Below, piece after piece: positions 12,454-23,661 of a stretch of DNA of 64,000 nt. The position numbers and the translations under genes are program-made. Positions within the stretch are counted from its first letter, which is position 1. Each line of letters opens with the position of its first letter. The DNA comes from Apiotrichum sp. Y4204 (lineage: Eukaryota > Basidiomycota > Tremellomycetes > Trichosporonales > Trichosporonaceae). Under the pieces are notes generated by a model. It was given only the letters and a program-made list of their open reading frames with translations. It was not told where the DNA came from and searched no databases. Location: the NCBI GenBank assembly GCA_025531455.1, contig JAMYHL010000023.1:310001-374000 (forward strand). The letters run 5' to 3'.

Positions 12454-13992
12454 ATGACACTGACGCGACCCTGTCTCCGCTGCCTCGCCCCGCGGCGCTC
12501 TCTCCTCAGCCTCATCCCAGCATCGCGGCGCCACAACTCCTCTTCCTCGGACCGGCCCGGGCCGCTCCCAAGCGACCCGCTCGCGCCGCCGCCGCCGACA
12601 CCCCGCGCGCCGCGCGACAAGGTGGAGCCCGGGAAACGGTCGATCATCTTTGATCCCAACTATCCCGATAAGCGCAGATGGGTGCGCGCCGAGGGGTATG
12701 ATGCCGAGGAGACGCGGTTGAATCCGTATGGTGAGTGGGAGCGGGAAGGGAAGTGTGGATGTCGTGAGGTCGTGTTCCGGACGTGAACCCTCTCTAAGGC
12801 AGTCCAGTACCAGGATTTGGACTGATATTTCATACCTTTACCACTGACCATGCTCTTACTGAATGACTGACGCCCAGCCTATATGCTCGATAGCTACATT
12901 CGACGGTGCAGCAGGACCAATAAGCAGTTTCCCAAATGTGCGCAAACGCGACAGTCTGACCGCATTAGTGCCGGGCATGATGGCAACAGTCATGCGTCCG
13001 CTTTATGGTCTCACTGCAGCTATGAACTCCAAGCACCGAGCTGACACGCAGCCTTTATGCTCAAGCTCCGGGGAGCAGTAGTGGACGACAAGGCAGGCCA
13101 GGTTGCGCTCTTCCCCGAGGGGTTGCAGCACGAGCGCTATGTGCCAAGCAAGAAGGGCAAGTCGGCCTATTGCATGCTGCATCGCGAAACTCTGGAGGCG
13201 CTGGCATTCCGTGGAGGTCAGTATCTCGGCCCGCGAACGCGGCTGACAACAGGATCGGGCATCTTTGGCGTAAACAACATCATGCCAGGTGCACAGGTAC
13301 CGCGCAACCTCCCCGAGATGGTGGAAGACGGACTGGGCAAGCGCGTAGTGCAGGAGCTTGACCAGGCGCGCCGCGTGATGCTCACCATTCCGAAGAAATA
13401 CTCCGCGGCCACCTTCTTTCGCCCGCTGAGCGCTGAGCAGGAGAAGGCAGTGCTGAACGACCAACTGCCAACATATGACGACGCCAGCGTCATTGGCGTG
13501 CTCGACCTCGACCTCCGCCACCCAGTTACGCCGAAGCTCTTTGCCAACGGCGACAAAGACCCCGATACACCTGTCTTCCCGCTCGGGCTTGCCAGCCACG
13601 CGCCGCGCGCCGTTGCGCTCCTGCGCAACCTCCTGTCCCTCGAAGTACAGCGGAAGACGGAGTCGGCCGTGTCAGCGGCGGGCGCATCCGTCGCCGCGGA
13701 GGTCGAGGAGCGTGCGCGGGAAGAGGGTGTGTCAAAGTACGAGGCGGGCACGGAGGAGGTGTCGGAGCGCGGCAATCGCCTCCCGCAGCCCGAGATCGAC
13801 GCTGCAACGGATGGCGTAGAGACGTACCGTGCTGTCGAGGGCGCGCGCTTCGTCGCCGTCACCGTGCCCCGTGATCTGCCGGTACAGTGGCGAGCTGTGG
13901 GTGTGCCCCTCGTTATTGCCCTCATCCGCGTCGGGCTTTTCCATGGCATTGGGTGGGTCGAGCCGGTTACAGATGGGGGGGAGGTGGCATAG
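12454..13992 (+). CDS. unassigned mitochondrial-type protein
   Basis: I do not recognise the family. Exons 12454-12730 and 13052-13992 join in frame to 405 aa. The N-terminus (MTLTRPCLRCLAPRRSLLSL...) is Arg/Ser/Leu-rich and acid-free, a likely mitochondrial targeting peptide. A Pro-rich linker and a compact alpha/beta-looking body (residues 90-260, with GSGIFGVNNIMPGAQVPRN) follow. The region around residues 290-345 is Glu/Ala/Arg-rich and probably helical. A hydrophobic segment, VPLVIALIRVGLFHGIGW, lies near the C-terminus and could be one membrane helix. The 321-nt intron contains a second copy of the acceptor and exon start (see findings), so the exon 2 boundary may vary. Continuous frame, targeting signal and splice sites make this a real gene. 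Confidence 0.7.
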
Positions 13993-14209
13993 GATGTGAG
14001 GGTTTTGTTATTCCATATGAAGTAATTACACTCTAGGATCCTAACATGCTGGTGTGATACCGCAGAGACCCAGCTTGTAACAGTGGAGTGCGCGCTCTCT
14101 CTTCAATGTTCAGAGCGATTTATACTGGCTCACGACTGACCATCAAATTCCAAGACTCATGTCGGCGAGATAAACGTCCTGATCAACACCGAATTTTGGG
14201 AAATGTCGA

Positions 14210-14313
14210 GGTGCGATGCCCGAGTGGTTAAGGGGAATGATTAGAATCTGCTTCCAAAGCATCTAGTCCATCATTTGTCGTAAGACGCCAGGGTTCAAAT
14301 CCCTGTCGCACCT
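14210..14313 (+). tRNA. tRNA-Ser(AGA) with 23-nt intron
   Basis: Acceptor arms GGTGCGA and TCGCACC pair fully. The D arm is CCC-GAGTGGTTAAG-GGG, close to other eukaryotic Ser tRNAs. The anticodon stem AATGA/TCATT encloses loop TTAGAA..A with anticodon AGA. A 23-nt intron follows position 37, the canonical site. The extra arm GTC-GTAA-GAC and T arm CAGGG-TTCAAAT-CCCTG complete a type II tRNA. A run of five T residues shortly downstream is the Pol III terminator. The base after the acceptor stem is T, where Ser tRNAs usually have G. Confidence 0.9.
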
Positions 14314-14738
14314 GGATTTTTGCTTTTGATCAGGTTCTGGACTTTTGTTTGCAGTACGCAGTCTAGCGCAGTCTGCATCGAACGCGCAAGCACGCAAGAT
14401 CGTGCAAAAAGGAGCCAGAGCGCACCTCATGAGCAGGGACAACAACACTTGTCTAAGTGGACTTAACTCTGGGAGGCACTCTGTTAACAGCCTGCAAGCG
14501 TGCAAGCAATGGCCGATGCGTCTTGGCTGTTTGAGATAGACCCAGGGCTAGAAGGAATGGTCCATGTATCATCGAAATCAGAAGGAATGCGGTCATTAAA
14601 GGCTTCTACGGTGGTCTCACTTTGCCTGTAACGCGTCGTACCTCAAAAGAAGCTCATACATAGGTGTTTCTTCAAGATCAACTCAATGTGAGATCACAAA
14701 CCCGACAAGCCCTCAATCTCACCCGCTTTCTGCGCTGC
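14314..14738. other. intergenic, no gene seen
   Basis: This spacer lies between the tRNA terminator and the stop of the gene on the minus strand. Nothing recognisable was found. Confidence 0.45.
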
Positions 14739-15986
14739 TCAATCCTGGTCAGGCGGCACAACCTCGAGCCCCCACCCCCTCCACCGATTCCGCTGCCGCT
14801 TCACAGCACGGGGGGAGAGCTGGCCCTCGGGCACGAACACGTCGTAGTCGATATTTCGGCGCGCAGGCTGCTTCGGTTTTGACCCACTGCGCGCGCGCCC
14901 GCGGCGCTTCTTGTCGTACGTGATGATCAGGGGGTTGCGGTACGGCTTCTTCTTGCGCTTCGGGGCCGGGGGAGCCGGGGCAGTTGTACCCTGCGCGGCA
15001 GGGCCAGGGGCGAGGCGGGCCCGCAGGGGGTTCACGGGTGTGGGGTTCCGCGGCGTCGTGAAGCGCTGCGTTAGGGGCTCCGGGAGGCGTTTGCGCGCTG
15101 GAAGGGGAGGGCGCTTGCATGCTGGCGGGGGCGGGAGGGGGAAGTGAGGTGCTGGTGCCGGTGGTGCCGGTGGACAGATAGTTGGCAGTGAGGGGAGATT
15201 CGAGTCAGGCGGGGCGGATAATGGAGATGAAGGGGCTGACGGTGGCGCTTCGATGATGACATCCGGTATGTCCACCTCTGGGTCTGGCTCGCCCTCGGCG
15301 TCGGCGTCCGAGTCGCAGATGTCCAGATCCTGGTTTGACTCGGTGAAATCGTGTTTGTCGGGCAGAGGCGGGAAGGTAGGAAAAGGCTGGGTCGCTGCAG
15401 ACGGCGGAGATGGCAAAGCGGGCGGATTAAGCGGAGAGGACGGGGAAGGCGGAGTCGGCTGAAGCGGAGTTGGCGCCACATCATCGACAGGCTCTGGCGA
15501 TATCCCTCCCACTTCTGGGTCCGGGGCACTACCTCCCCCTTCCTGCTCGCTAGAATCGGGCGGGGTACTGTCTGTCAGCTCGTGAAAGTCAAGGGTAGCT
15601 AACCTAGGTACACGCGCCAGCAGCGCAAGGACATGCTCCCTCTCCCCCTTGAACGGGGTGAGATCAAACTCAACTTCCGTTTCCGCCTCTTGTCGCGCGA
15701 GCTTTTGTTGGAGGTACGCGTTGTGCGCTAGCAGACTCTGGAGTGCGGCAGGGTACAGCTCTGCGGGGAGGAAGGCGCCGGGCGTGGACAGGAATGCTGT
15801 GAGTGCTGTAATTGGAGGAGAGATGCGAGGTGGTGCGTGCGGGGTGAGGTTGAGGCGCGGGGGTGCCCGGAACTCGAGGGCCGCGAGGGCTTCGAGCTGG
15901 TCCTCGTCCTGCAGTACTGCGTTGGGTGAGGAAGGAACACTGGGCGCGTCCCCGTCTTGGAGGAGGTCGTTTGGCGGCGACGCCAT
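14739..15986 (-). CDS. unassigned intronless Pro-rich protein
   Basis: A single 415-codon ORF without introns, unusual here. I do not recognise a family. The first 140 residues look ordered: a helix-rich segment with LPAELYPAALQSLLAHNAYL and a stretch of charged helix (KLARQEAETEVEF). Residues 140-320 are Pro/Ser-rich with acidic patches and are likely disordered. The last 80 residues are strongly basic (KKRRGRARSGSKPKQPARR), a probable nuclear localisation signal, and end in RQRNRWRGWGLEVVPPDQD. A nuclear protein is inferred from the basic tail only. The competing frames on the same DNA are also long because the sequence is GC-rich, so expression should be shown. Confidence 0.65.
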   Translation of the reverse strand: MASPPNDLLQDGDAPSVPSSPNAVLQDEDQLEALAALEFRAPPRLNLTPHAPPRISPPITALTAFLSTPGAFLPAELYPAALQSLLAHNAYLQQKLARQEAETEVEFDLTPFKGEREHVLALLARVPRLATLDFHELTDSTPPDSSEQEGGGSAPDPEVGGISPEPVDDVAPTPLQPTPPSPSSPLNPPALPSPPSAATQPFPTFPPLPDKHDFTESNQDLDICDSDADAEGEPDPEVDIPDVIIEAPPSAPSSPLSAPPDSNLPSLPTICPPAPPAPAPHFPLPPPPACKRPPLPARKRLPEPLTQRFTTPRNPTPVNPLRARLAPGPAAQGTTAPAPPAPKRKKKPYRNPLIITYDKKRRGRARSGSKPKQPARRNIDYDVFVPEGQLSPRAVKRQRNRWRGWGLEVVPPDQD

Positions 15987-16295
15987 TATGCCGCACCGAT
16001 GGGCAACAAGGGATGGACAAGGGATCTCGGCAAGATCAGGCGGTTGTGCGTGTGGATCTGCGATGGGTCAAGATGTTAGATAATGTTAGATGTAAGTAGT
16101 CGGACAGTAGCGGTCAGAGAGTTGTTAGGTTGAAGAAAAGAAACAGATGCTTGACCTCGTCGCCGCCTTCCCCCCCAGCTCTTTGACTTCCCTCCGCGCT
16201 CAGCTTCCCCCCGGGTCTGAATCTCTTCATACGAGAGTTTTGCTATATACTGTATCGCATTCCGTTGCTCATATCTCTCGTCTGTCTACTGATGC

Positions 16296-19200
16296 CTACA
16301 CGCACGAGCGGAGGCCGCTGGCCGGAAGACCGACCTGGGTGATGCCGTCGACGACACACACGGTGTTCTTGTACTCCGGGAGGTAGCGCGCGCCCGTGTA
16401 CGCGGCGACGACTGCCGGCGAGCCCTGGTAGATTGGCGTCAGGGAGGCGGGGCACACGTCGAACGGAGTGAAGTGGTCGTATGCAATCTCGTGTGCGTCG
16501 CGCGGGTTGCGGTCGCCCTGGGTGAGGACGGCGCGGGCCTTGGTGACCACATTGGCATCCGGGCTCATGTCGATCAAGCGACGCGCAAAGACGGCCGCAG
16601 TGGCAAAGTTGCCGGCCTTGGAGAAGACGGTCATTGCGGAGCGGAGCGCGAGCTGCAGGTGCGCAGGCTGCAGCTTGCAGTTGGTAAAGTACGCTGCGAG
16701 CTCGAGCCCACGGACGACATTGTCCGGGTCCTCATTCAAGAGTCGCCTCCTCTCCGTCTCGAGTGTAAGACCAATAATGTACTCGCGCAACTGCTCGACC
16801 AGCTCCTTGATCTCCGCAGCTGCGGACTCGTCCTTGGCCACCACCATCAACAGCTTCTGCAGGACATTGCGGGATGCGGTGAGCGCCTCGGCGAAACGAC
16901 CTCGGATGAAGAAGCGGTACACATCCGCCAGCTCGCCCGCCTTGAGGTCCTCAAAGTCGACCAGGACTGCCGGGAGCACCTCACGCAGCTCGGTCGTTTC
17001 GGGGTTACGGCGCACGTGATACTTGATCGGCGGGAGGGAGGGGTTGGCAGGAACGTAGACGTGGGCGGCGCGGTATGCGTCAAGGAACAGCGGTTTGAGG
17101 GGCTCAAAGTGGACAGCCGCCACTTGCCGGTTGAGGAGCTGCATGGCCGACTCGTACGCACCAGCCGCGGCATGGTCCGCTGCCAATGGCGAGTTGCGGA
17201 CCCACATCTCGTCCTCATCGACACCTGGAGACACGCCCTCTGACAAGTCGGCAACGGCCGACTCCTCAGCAACGACCTCCTCCTCAGTCTCAGCCTCCAC
17301 GACCTCGGCATCCAGATCCCAGCCCTCATCCTCATCAAGCTCCTCCTCCTCACCGTCCTCATCCATAGCCTCCTCGTTGGCCCACGCATCGAGCTGGTCG
17401 CCATTGGTGGCAGGCCCACCGACCTCACCAGCAATCAGACCCTCTACACCACCACCGTTTGCCAATGCGCGATCGAAGAAGCTCTCGCCGAGGTTCTTGA
17501 TCGGCCAGTTGGTCTCGGCCTGGGCAAAGACAACAGGAGGCGGTGCGAGAGACGAGTGGCCAGCGTTTTGCGGCGGCGGCGGAAGGTCGTCCTCGGTCAT
17601 GCCCGCCTCCTCGAGGATCTCGAGTGCGAGGTCGTCGAGTCCATTTGTCTTCGCGGCGTAATACGCAAGCGGGTACTGTCCGGTCTCACGGAGGACCTCG
17701 ACACGACCACGAACGTCGCCGGCGTAGAGAGTGTTCTGGAAGCGAGACATCTGGTCACCACGCTTGGCAGCAATGGTCTGCATCATGGCGAGACGCTGAG
17801 TGTTGCCGGTGAGGAGGTAGAGGAACGAGAGCTTGTCAAAGTTGCGAGTCTTCTGGTACGCAGTCTCCACAATCTGGTGGTTGCCCTGCTTGAGCGCAGC
17901 GACACCTAGACGCTCCCAGACATCCGGGCGGTCGACCGAGCGAGCCATCTCGAGGGCGACAGAGAGGTTGCCGCACTCTATCGCGAGGTCGAAGCGGGTG
18001 TTGGGGTCCTGGATGAAGTGGAGAGCAATCTCGGGGTAGCCCTTCTTCTGCAGGTACGCAATGATGCTCTGGCCAACAAGGTTCGACGTGCGGATGATCT
18101 GGAGGACCTCGTCGTAGTTCTTGCGGACAAGCGCGAGCTTGAAACGGTACTCGGTGGGGTCAATCGTGATCGTCCGGGGCTTGGCAGTGCGGTCGAGGCA
18201 GTGGACGACCTTGCCCTTGACGCGGGTGAGGTAGACGGGCTGGTCAAGGGTCTTGATGATACCATTGTCGCCCTGGGGAAGAGCGTACTTGATGTGGTTG
18301 AGAGTCGTGTACACGAGGATACCGCTGTCGTCCCAAGCAGCCGACTTGATGCGGATCGTCTCGTGAATGAGCGCGGTCTGCTGGAGCGTCTTGGTCGCGA
18401 TAGTGATAGCTTGGGGTGTCAGCTTGGCACACACGCAACCGGCTTCAACTCACTGTGCTTGCTCAGAAGAGCGACCATGTTGCCATCGTGGCTCCAGACG
18501 ACGTACTTGACGGGCGGAGTGGTGATCTCGCCAAGGACCTTCTGTTGCTGGATGTCGAAGAGGACAACAGAGTTGGTCGACGCAAGGAGAAGCGAGGCAG
18601 TTCCACCGTAGAAGATCTCGTTGGTCTGGACAGGGCACTTGACCGTCTTGGTAAGCGAGTTGGAGAGGTCGCGGATCTCAATGTTCTGGGCAGTCTTGTC
18701 AAGCACAGCCATGCGGTTGCGCGCGACGAAGAGGGCCGAGATACCGGTGCCCTTCTTGCCGTCCGACGGCGTGTCCTTGCCATCACCCGAGGCAGGGCCA
18801 GTGGCCTTGGGAAGGGTGATAAGCTCGTAGACACCATTGTCCGAAGTCGAAGTGACAACAACGGCGCGCTCGGCAGGGTTGTAGCTAAGCGTGCGGGGCT
18901 GGATGTACTGCGAGCCGAGCTTGCGGACCGAGCAGATGCCCTGGTTGGTGCCGGTGGTGAGGTCCGCCATGCGGATGACCTTGTCCTTGATGTAGAAGAG
19001 CTGGTTGCCGGACAGGGAGAAGGCAGGACGCTCGCGCTCGAGCTTGAAAACGATCAGGCCGTTGTCGTGGCCAGCCGCGAAGAGGTTCAGCTCGGGATGC
19101 GCGGTCAGGACCCAGAAGCGGTCGTGCTCGCGGCGGAATGTCTGCACGGCGGTGCGCTTCGTCATGTCCCAGACGCGGATGGTCTTGTCCTCCGACGCCG

Positions 19201-20232
19201 AGAGAATAAGCTCGTGACGAGGGTGGAAGAGAGTCATCGAAACATTGTTGAAGTGGCCACGGCAGCTGTCGACCTCCCAAGCCTTGGTCTCGGACATGCG
19301 CCAGAGCTTGATCTGACGGTCGTCGCCACACGAGACGATAAGCGGGAGAGTGGGGTGGAAGGCAGCCCAGTTGACTCCACGGTCGTGGCCCTCAAGAACG
19401 TACTTGACGACCGCATCCGTGTTTCCGAAGAGGTCGGCCTGGCCCTGGTTGGCGCGGACGACCTGCTCCTCAAACGTCATGGGCGCCTGGTGAGCCTGGT
19501 TCTTCTTGCGAAGACCGGAAATGTCCCACACGCGAACGGTCAAGTCCATCGATGCCGAGACGACAAGGTCATCCCAGGGGTGAAACTGCGCGCACATAAT
19601 GTAGTGGTTGTGGCCGGTGAGAATGGCAATACATGTGCGCGACTGCCAGTTCCAGATACGGATGGTCTGGTCGTCGGACGCCGAGATGATCCACGGGTAC
19701 TCGTGGTGGAAGAAAACGGTGCGGACATAGTCGAGGTGTCCCGTCAGGGTGAAGAGACACTTGCGCTGCTTGTAGTTCCACACCTTGATCTTGTAGTCGT
19801 CACCACCAGAACAGAATATGGGCTGCGTGGGGTGGAAGCAGATACCACGAACGGGGCCTGGGGTAAGCTCAAGCAACGTAAAGAGGCTTACCGTCGTGCT
19901 CGTCATACCGGTCCACGAGCGTACCCATCTGGTAGTTCCACAGCTGAATCGTTCCATTGTGGAGCGATGCCGCAAGTAGAGGCTGCTTCGGGTCTAAGAT
20001 GTCAGCTTCTTGATCCTTCACTGTAGCCGTCTGGCTATTGCGCGGCCTGCAGGGACATGGATCGGCACGGTGCCATTCGGCGTCGATGACAATGCCTCGC
20101 AGCGCGCGCAACCCAGCGGAAACACTCACGGAACGCGATACCCTTCACTCTCGGGCTCTTGCTCTCAAACTGTACGGTCAGCATCTGTTCAATCACGATC
20201 GCAAGCATGCCTACCTTTGTGAGCATCTGCAT
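16296..20232 (-). CDS. COP1: coatomer subunit alpha (alpha-COP)
   Basis: The largest subunit of the COPI vesicle coat, acting in Golgi-to-ER and intra-Golgi transport. The protein is about 1.2 kaa. Coding starts with an 18-nt exon (20232-20215, MQMLTK), followed by small exons [13 protein letters not shown] and [14 protein letters not shown], then two large exons ending at 18419 and 16296. The N-terminal WD40 propeller is unmistakable ([60 protein letters not shown]). A second propeller and alpha-solenoid ([20 protein letters not shown]) follow, then an acidic linker (residues about 850-900) and the C-terminal epsilon-COP-binding domain. The end [19 protein letters not shown] matches the family's C-terminus. 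Confidence 0.97.
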
Positions 20233-20900
20233 CTTGGCCCCGACCGCGCTCGCGTAGTTCAAGTGAAGGGATCAACCGGCGCTCGGGTGTTTTAGAGAGG
20301 AGGAAAAGAGTTGGGGACGGGAAGGGCGACGTGCTGCCAATTCGGGGGGCGGCACCTGTTGGGAAAAGGAGGAAGAGTGGGGTGGTGGAGATGGGTGAGA
20401 GAGGAGATGTCAGATGGTGGTGAGCGCGAATGTCGATGACCTCGGTGCCATCGTGTCGACGTGACGAGCAACCAGCAAGCAAGCAAGCGTGTGCTGGAGA
20501 GTGAGCGCTGGAGCCACGCACAAGTCGCAAGTCAGGGACAATCCACCACCAAAAGGGAGATGAGATGAATGCCACGTTTTGATTCCGCTCAACGGATCAA
20601 CGTGGATTCACTCTCCCACGGCCCACAAGATCGCCAGATCAACCAGCACGCCAGAACATTAGATTACCAGATGTACAGACTGCGTCGTGCATGTAGCGTG
20701 CTCGCCATGTTTGCATCGCGCGCACTCTCAGTACTCCCCGCCTCCAGCAACCGCAGCGATGTCTCAATGACGGCTACGTTACAACATGTCGCGATGACAT
20801 CTTCAACAGGGCAGAAGGTCACGCAGCAGCAAATCTCCGATTCAACAGATGCATGCATCTAATATGATCGCCTGCACTACGTCGCGTGTTACGCGCCGTC
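20233..20900. other. intergenic, no gene seen
   Basis: This lies between the alpha-COP start and the stop of the downstream minus-strand gene. The part next to alpha-COP is its promoter and 5' UTR, with purine-rich tracts on the plus strand around 20290-20420. No RNA gene was recognised. Confidence 0.45.
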
Positions 20901-23661
20901 CTAGAGCTCCGGCCTCTTCGTGATTTTAGCCTTCTGCTTCTCCAGCTTCTCCTCCTCCTCCTTGGCCATCTGGGCCGCCTTCAAGGCGTCCTCCACCTGC
21001 ACCTTGTCCTTGCCGATGACAGGAATTCCGCCCCGCACATTGTTGCCGCTCTCGTCATCGCCCTTGATGGGCTGGATGCTGACACGGCCAGAGTCCGCGG
21101 AACCTGCCTGGTCCGCCTTCTCAGCCTTCTTCGCCTTGCCGCCGGCACGGATGGGAGCGTCCTTCTGGTCCTTTGCGACGGCCTCGCGAGCGGCAATACG
21201 GTCAAGAGCAACCTTCTTGAGCCTCATCTGGTGCTCGCGGAAGCTCTCGTACAGGTCATCGAACGAGGTCACGATCTCAGCAGCCTGAACCTGGACCTTG
21301 TTGTGGAGGTCCTTGAGCTGCTTGCTGGTGGGTTTGTCGATGAGGTCGGCGTACTTGGCCTTCCAAGTGTCGACAGCTAACGAGTCAGCAACATCTACAG
21401 CGCTACAACGTACTCTTCTTAATGTCCTTGTACGCAGTCCACTCCTTCTGAGACACATCATCAATGATAGCCATCTTATCGTCAGCGGAACTCCGAAGGA
21501 TCATAGGCCACAAATGGCCAGCTACGTACCTTCTTGCCCAGGGCCTCGTACTCGGGACCAACAAGCTTGTCGAGCTCGTTCTGCACAGCCTTAACCATAG
21601 GCTGGTACTTGTCCTTGAGCTGATTCGTCTTGGTTTGAACACCGGTGCGTGCGGTGTTGAGCTGCTTGACGACCTTCTTGTTGGACATGTCGATAGACTC
21701 CGCGACCTGTCCACGGGTAAGCGTCTTCGAGTTGCTGTAGAGACGGTCAAGGCCGGTGACCATGCGCTTCATCTCGCGATCGAGGTTCTCTGTGCCAATG
21801 GTGCCCATCTGGGGAAGCAACTCAAGGAAGTGCTCGGCCTCCTTGACAATCTGATAGGTTAGCGAGCTCATGTAAGTGACTCACCTCGCCCTGAGCGCGG
21901 CTATAACCAGCCTTGGCCTGGAAGTCGACCTTCTTCTTGAGAGCCTCAAGAGCTGCGACAACATCGGTAAGGTGGTCCTTGTCCTCGGGGACACGAGTGG
22001 CCGAAGCCGAAGGCGATGCCGACATGGTGGACTTCTCAGTCGCGGTCTCGACCTTGGCCTGCTCGGAGACCTCCAGAGGCTTCTGAGCGCGTTCCTTCTC
22101 AGCCGCCTTGGCCGTCTCGACCTTGGGCTCCTCCTTCTTGATCTCCTTAGGCTGCTCGGCCTTGGGCTTCTCAACCTTTGGCAGCTCCTTGGTGATGTCC
22201 TTTGGCTTCTCGACCTTGGGCGGGGTAGGCGGCTTCTCCGCGTTGAAGATACGCTGGCCACGGTCATCGACATGGATGCCCGCCGCGGGGACCCAGTCGG
22301 CGACGTACGACCAGAAGGATTTCTCGGGCACGACCACGGGAGGCAAGATGGACGCAATCAAGGGTTTGATGTGAGGCTGATAGACCCTGGTGACAAAGGC
22401 CTCCTTGTAAGGGCCAAGAGCATCAGCGGCCTTTCGCAGGGAAGGGTCAACATGCTCGGCAGCATGTGCCTTGTAAAGCGCGCAGGCTTGACTGAGGCGT
22501 CAGCACGGACTGTGGAAAGTGAACACTCACCCTTTGACGTAGTTGAACACGCGAGTAACATCGTTAACAAAGATGCGGAGAGCCACGACGACGCGGGGAA
22601 GAACAGTGTGGTGGGTGTGGTGAACACCAAAGTTCCAAGCGTTTATGGCGTGCGGCTTGCTGAAGACGTAGGCCTTGTGCATCTGGTCCTGAGAGAGGCG
22701 GAGCGCTGTCTGGGAATGCTTGCCCGCCTGAGCAGTGAGGGGGTGGGCCGCAATCTGACGGTAGATGGACTTGGTCTGCTTCCAGGCATTGCAGAGCTGC
22801 TTCTTGGCAACCTTAACGTGCTGGGCAGCGTACTGGTTGTAAAGCACCTTGATGCGGAGCGTCAACGGAGCAGTTGCTTCTGTAAACTTGGCCCGCAGGT
22901 AAGGAAGATGGGGCTGGATGTTCGTGAGGTAGAACTTGCGGGCACCCCGGGCGATGCGGTTAACGACCGGCTTGACCGGACCGTTCCACACGCGCAAAGC
23001 CGTGCCCTTGGCGCTGTTGTACCTGGGCTCGACGTTCTGCTTGTAGAACGGATGGGCCTGTACCTTTGCCTGCACATCCTCAAGGACGGGGTAAACATAT
23101 GGCTCGAGAACCTCCGCGCGGTAAACGTTGGCGGGGTAGCACAGCGTCTCGTGCAGCGTTGGGTGCGTCGTCTTTGCAAAACCAAGCGTGTTGAGCGCCG
23201 ATTGCGCAAAGGTCGCGTGCTTGGCCGTAGGTGGCGGGCACAAGACAGTCGAGAAGAGCGAGCAGAAGATGAGAATAGGGACAAACGTAATAAGAGAGAA
23301 GAATCCAAAGCGGCGTCGCGTCTTGACCTTCTTGGGCACGGGTATAAGGGCCTGGGCATGTCAGTATACCTCAGGCTGTGAGGCCTTGAATGAAGGTCTC
23401 ACCTTGGAAGTTGACGGCTGCTTCACAACTGCCCGGGACGCATCTTTGTCGGCACGGCGCACGGTTGGCCCATCCTGAAAAGATTAGCATTTGCATCTGT
23501 TGTGGCCGCAACTGCTTGAGGCCGCACATGATTCCACGCACATAGAATTTTGGGCTCGATGTACCGGTAGTCGCTTTTGTCGACGCTGAGCGGGGTGTGG
23601 TCGACCCTCCGGATGGACGACCTGTCGTTGCGGAGTTCCTCGGCTTGTTATTCTTGCTCAT
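20901..23661 (-). CDS. unassigned membrane protein with long coiled-coil C-terminus
   Basis: I do not recognise a named family. Start MSKNNKPRNSATTGRPSGGS at 23661; stop at 20901. At least seven exons are visible, with donors and CAG acceptors near 23541, 23472, 23349, 22530, 21880, 21530 and 21410. A short basic Ser/Thr-rich N-terminus leads to KTRRRFGFFSL and one strong membrane helix (FFSLITFVPILIFCSLFSTV). About 250 residues follow that are Tyr/His/Pro-rich and look helical. Next comes a Lys/Glu/Pro repeat region with recurring 'KVEKPK' units (22080-22230), then coiled coil (LNTARTGVQTKTNQLKDKYQ) and a Lys-rich end KQKAKITKRPEL. Positive charges before the helix suggest a cytosolic N-terminus and a lumenal or extracellular C-terminus. 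An ER or nuclear-envelope spacer is possible, but this is inference. Confidence 0.7.

Noticed and set aside
18416..20026. 536-codon plus-strand ORF opposite alpha-COP
   Set aside because: The minus strand encodes unmistakable WD40 repeats of alpha-COP; the plus-strand ORF is an antisense shadow.
21876..23381. 501-codon plus-strand ORF opposite the coiled-coil membrane protein
   Set aside because: It crosses the introns and exons of the minus-strand gene, and its Leu/Val/Gly-rich text is the complement of Lys/Glu/Ala codons.
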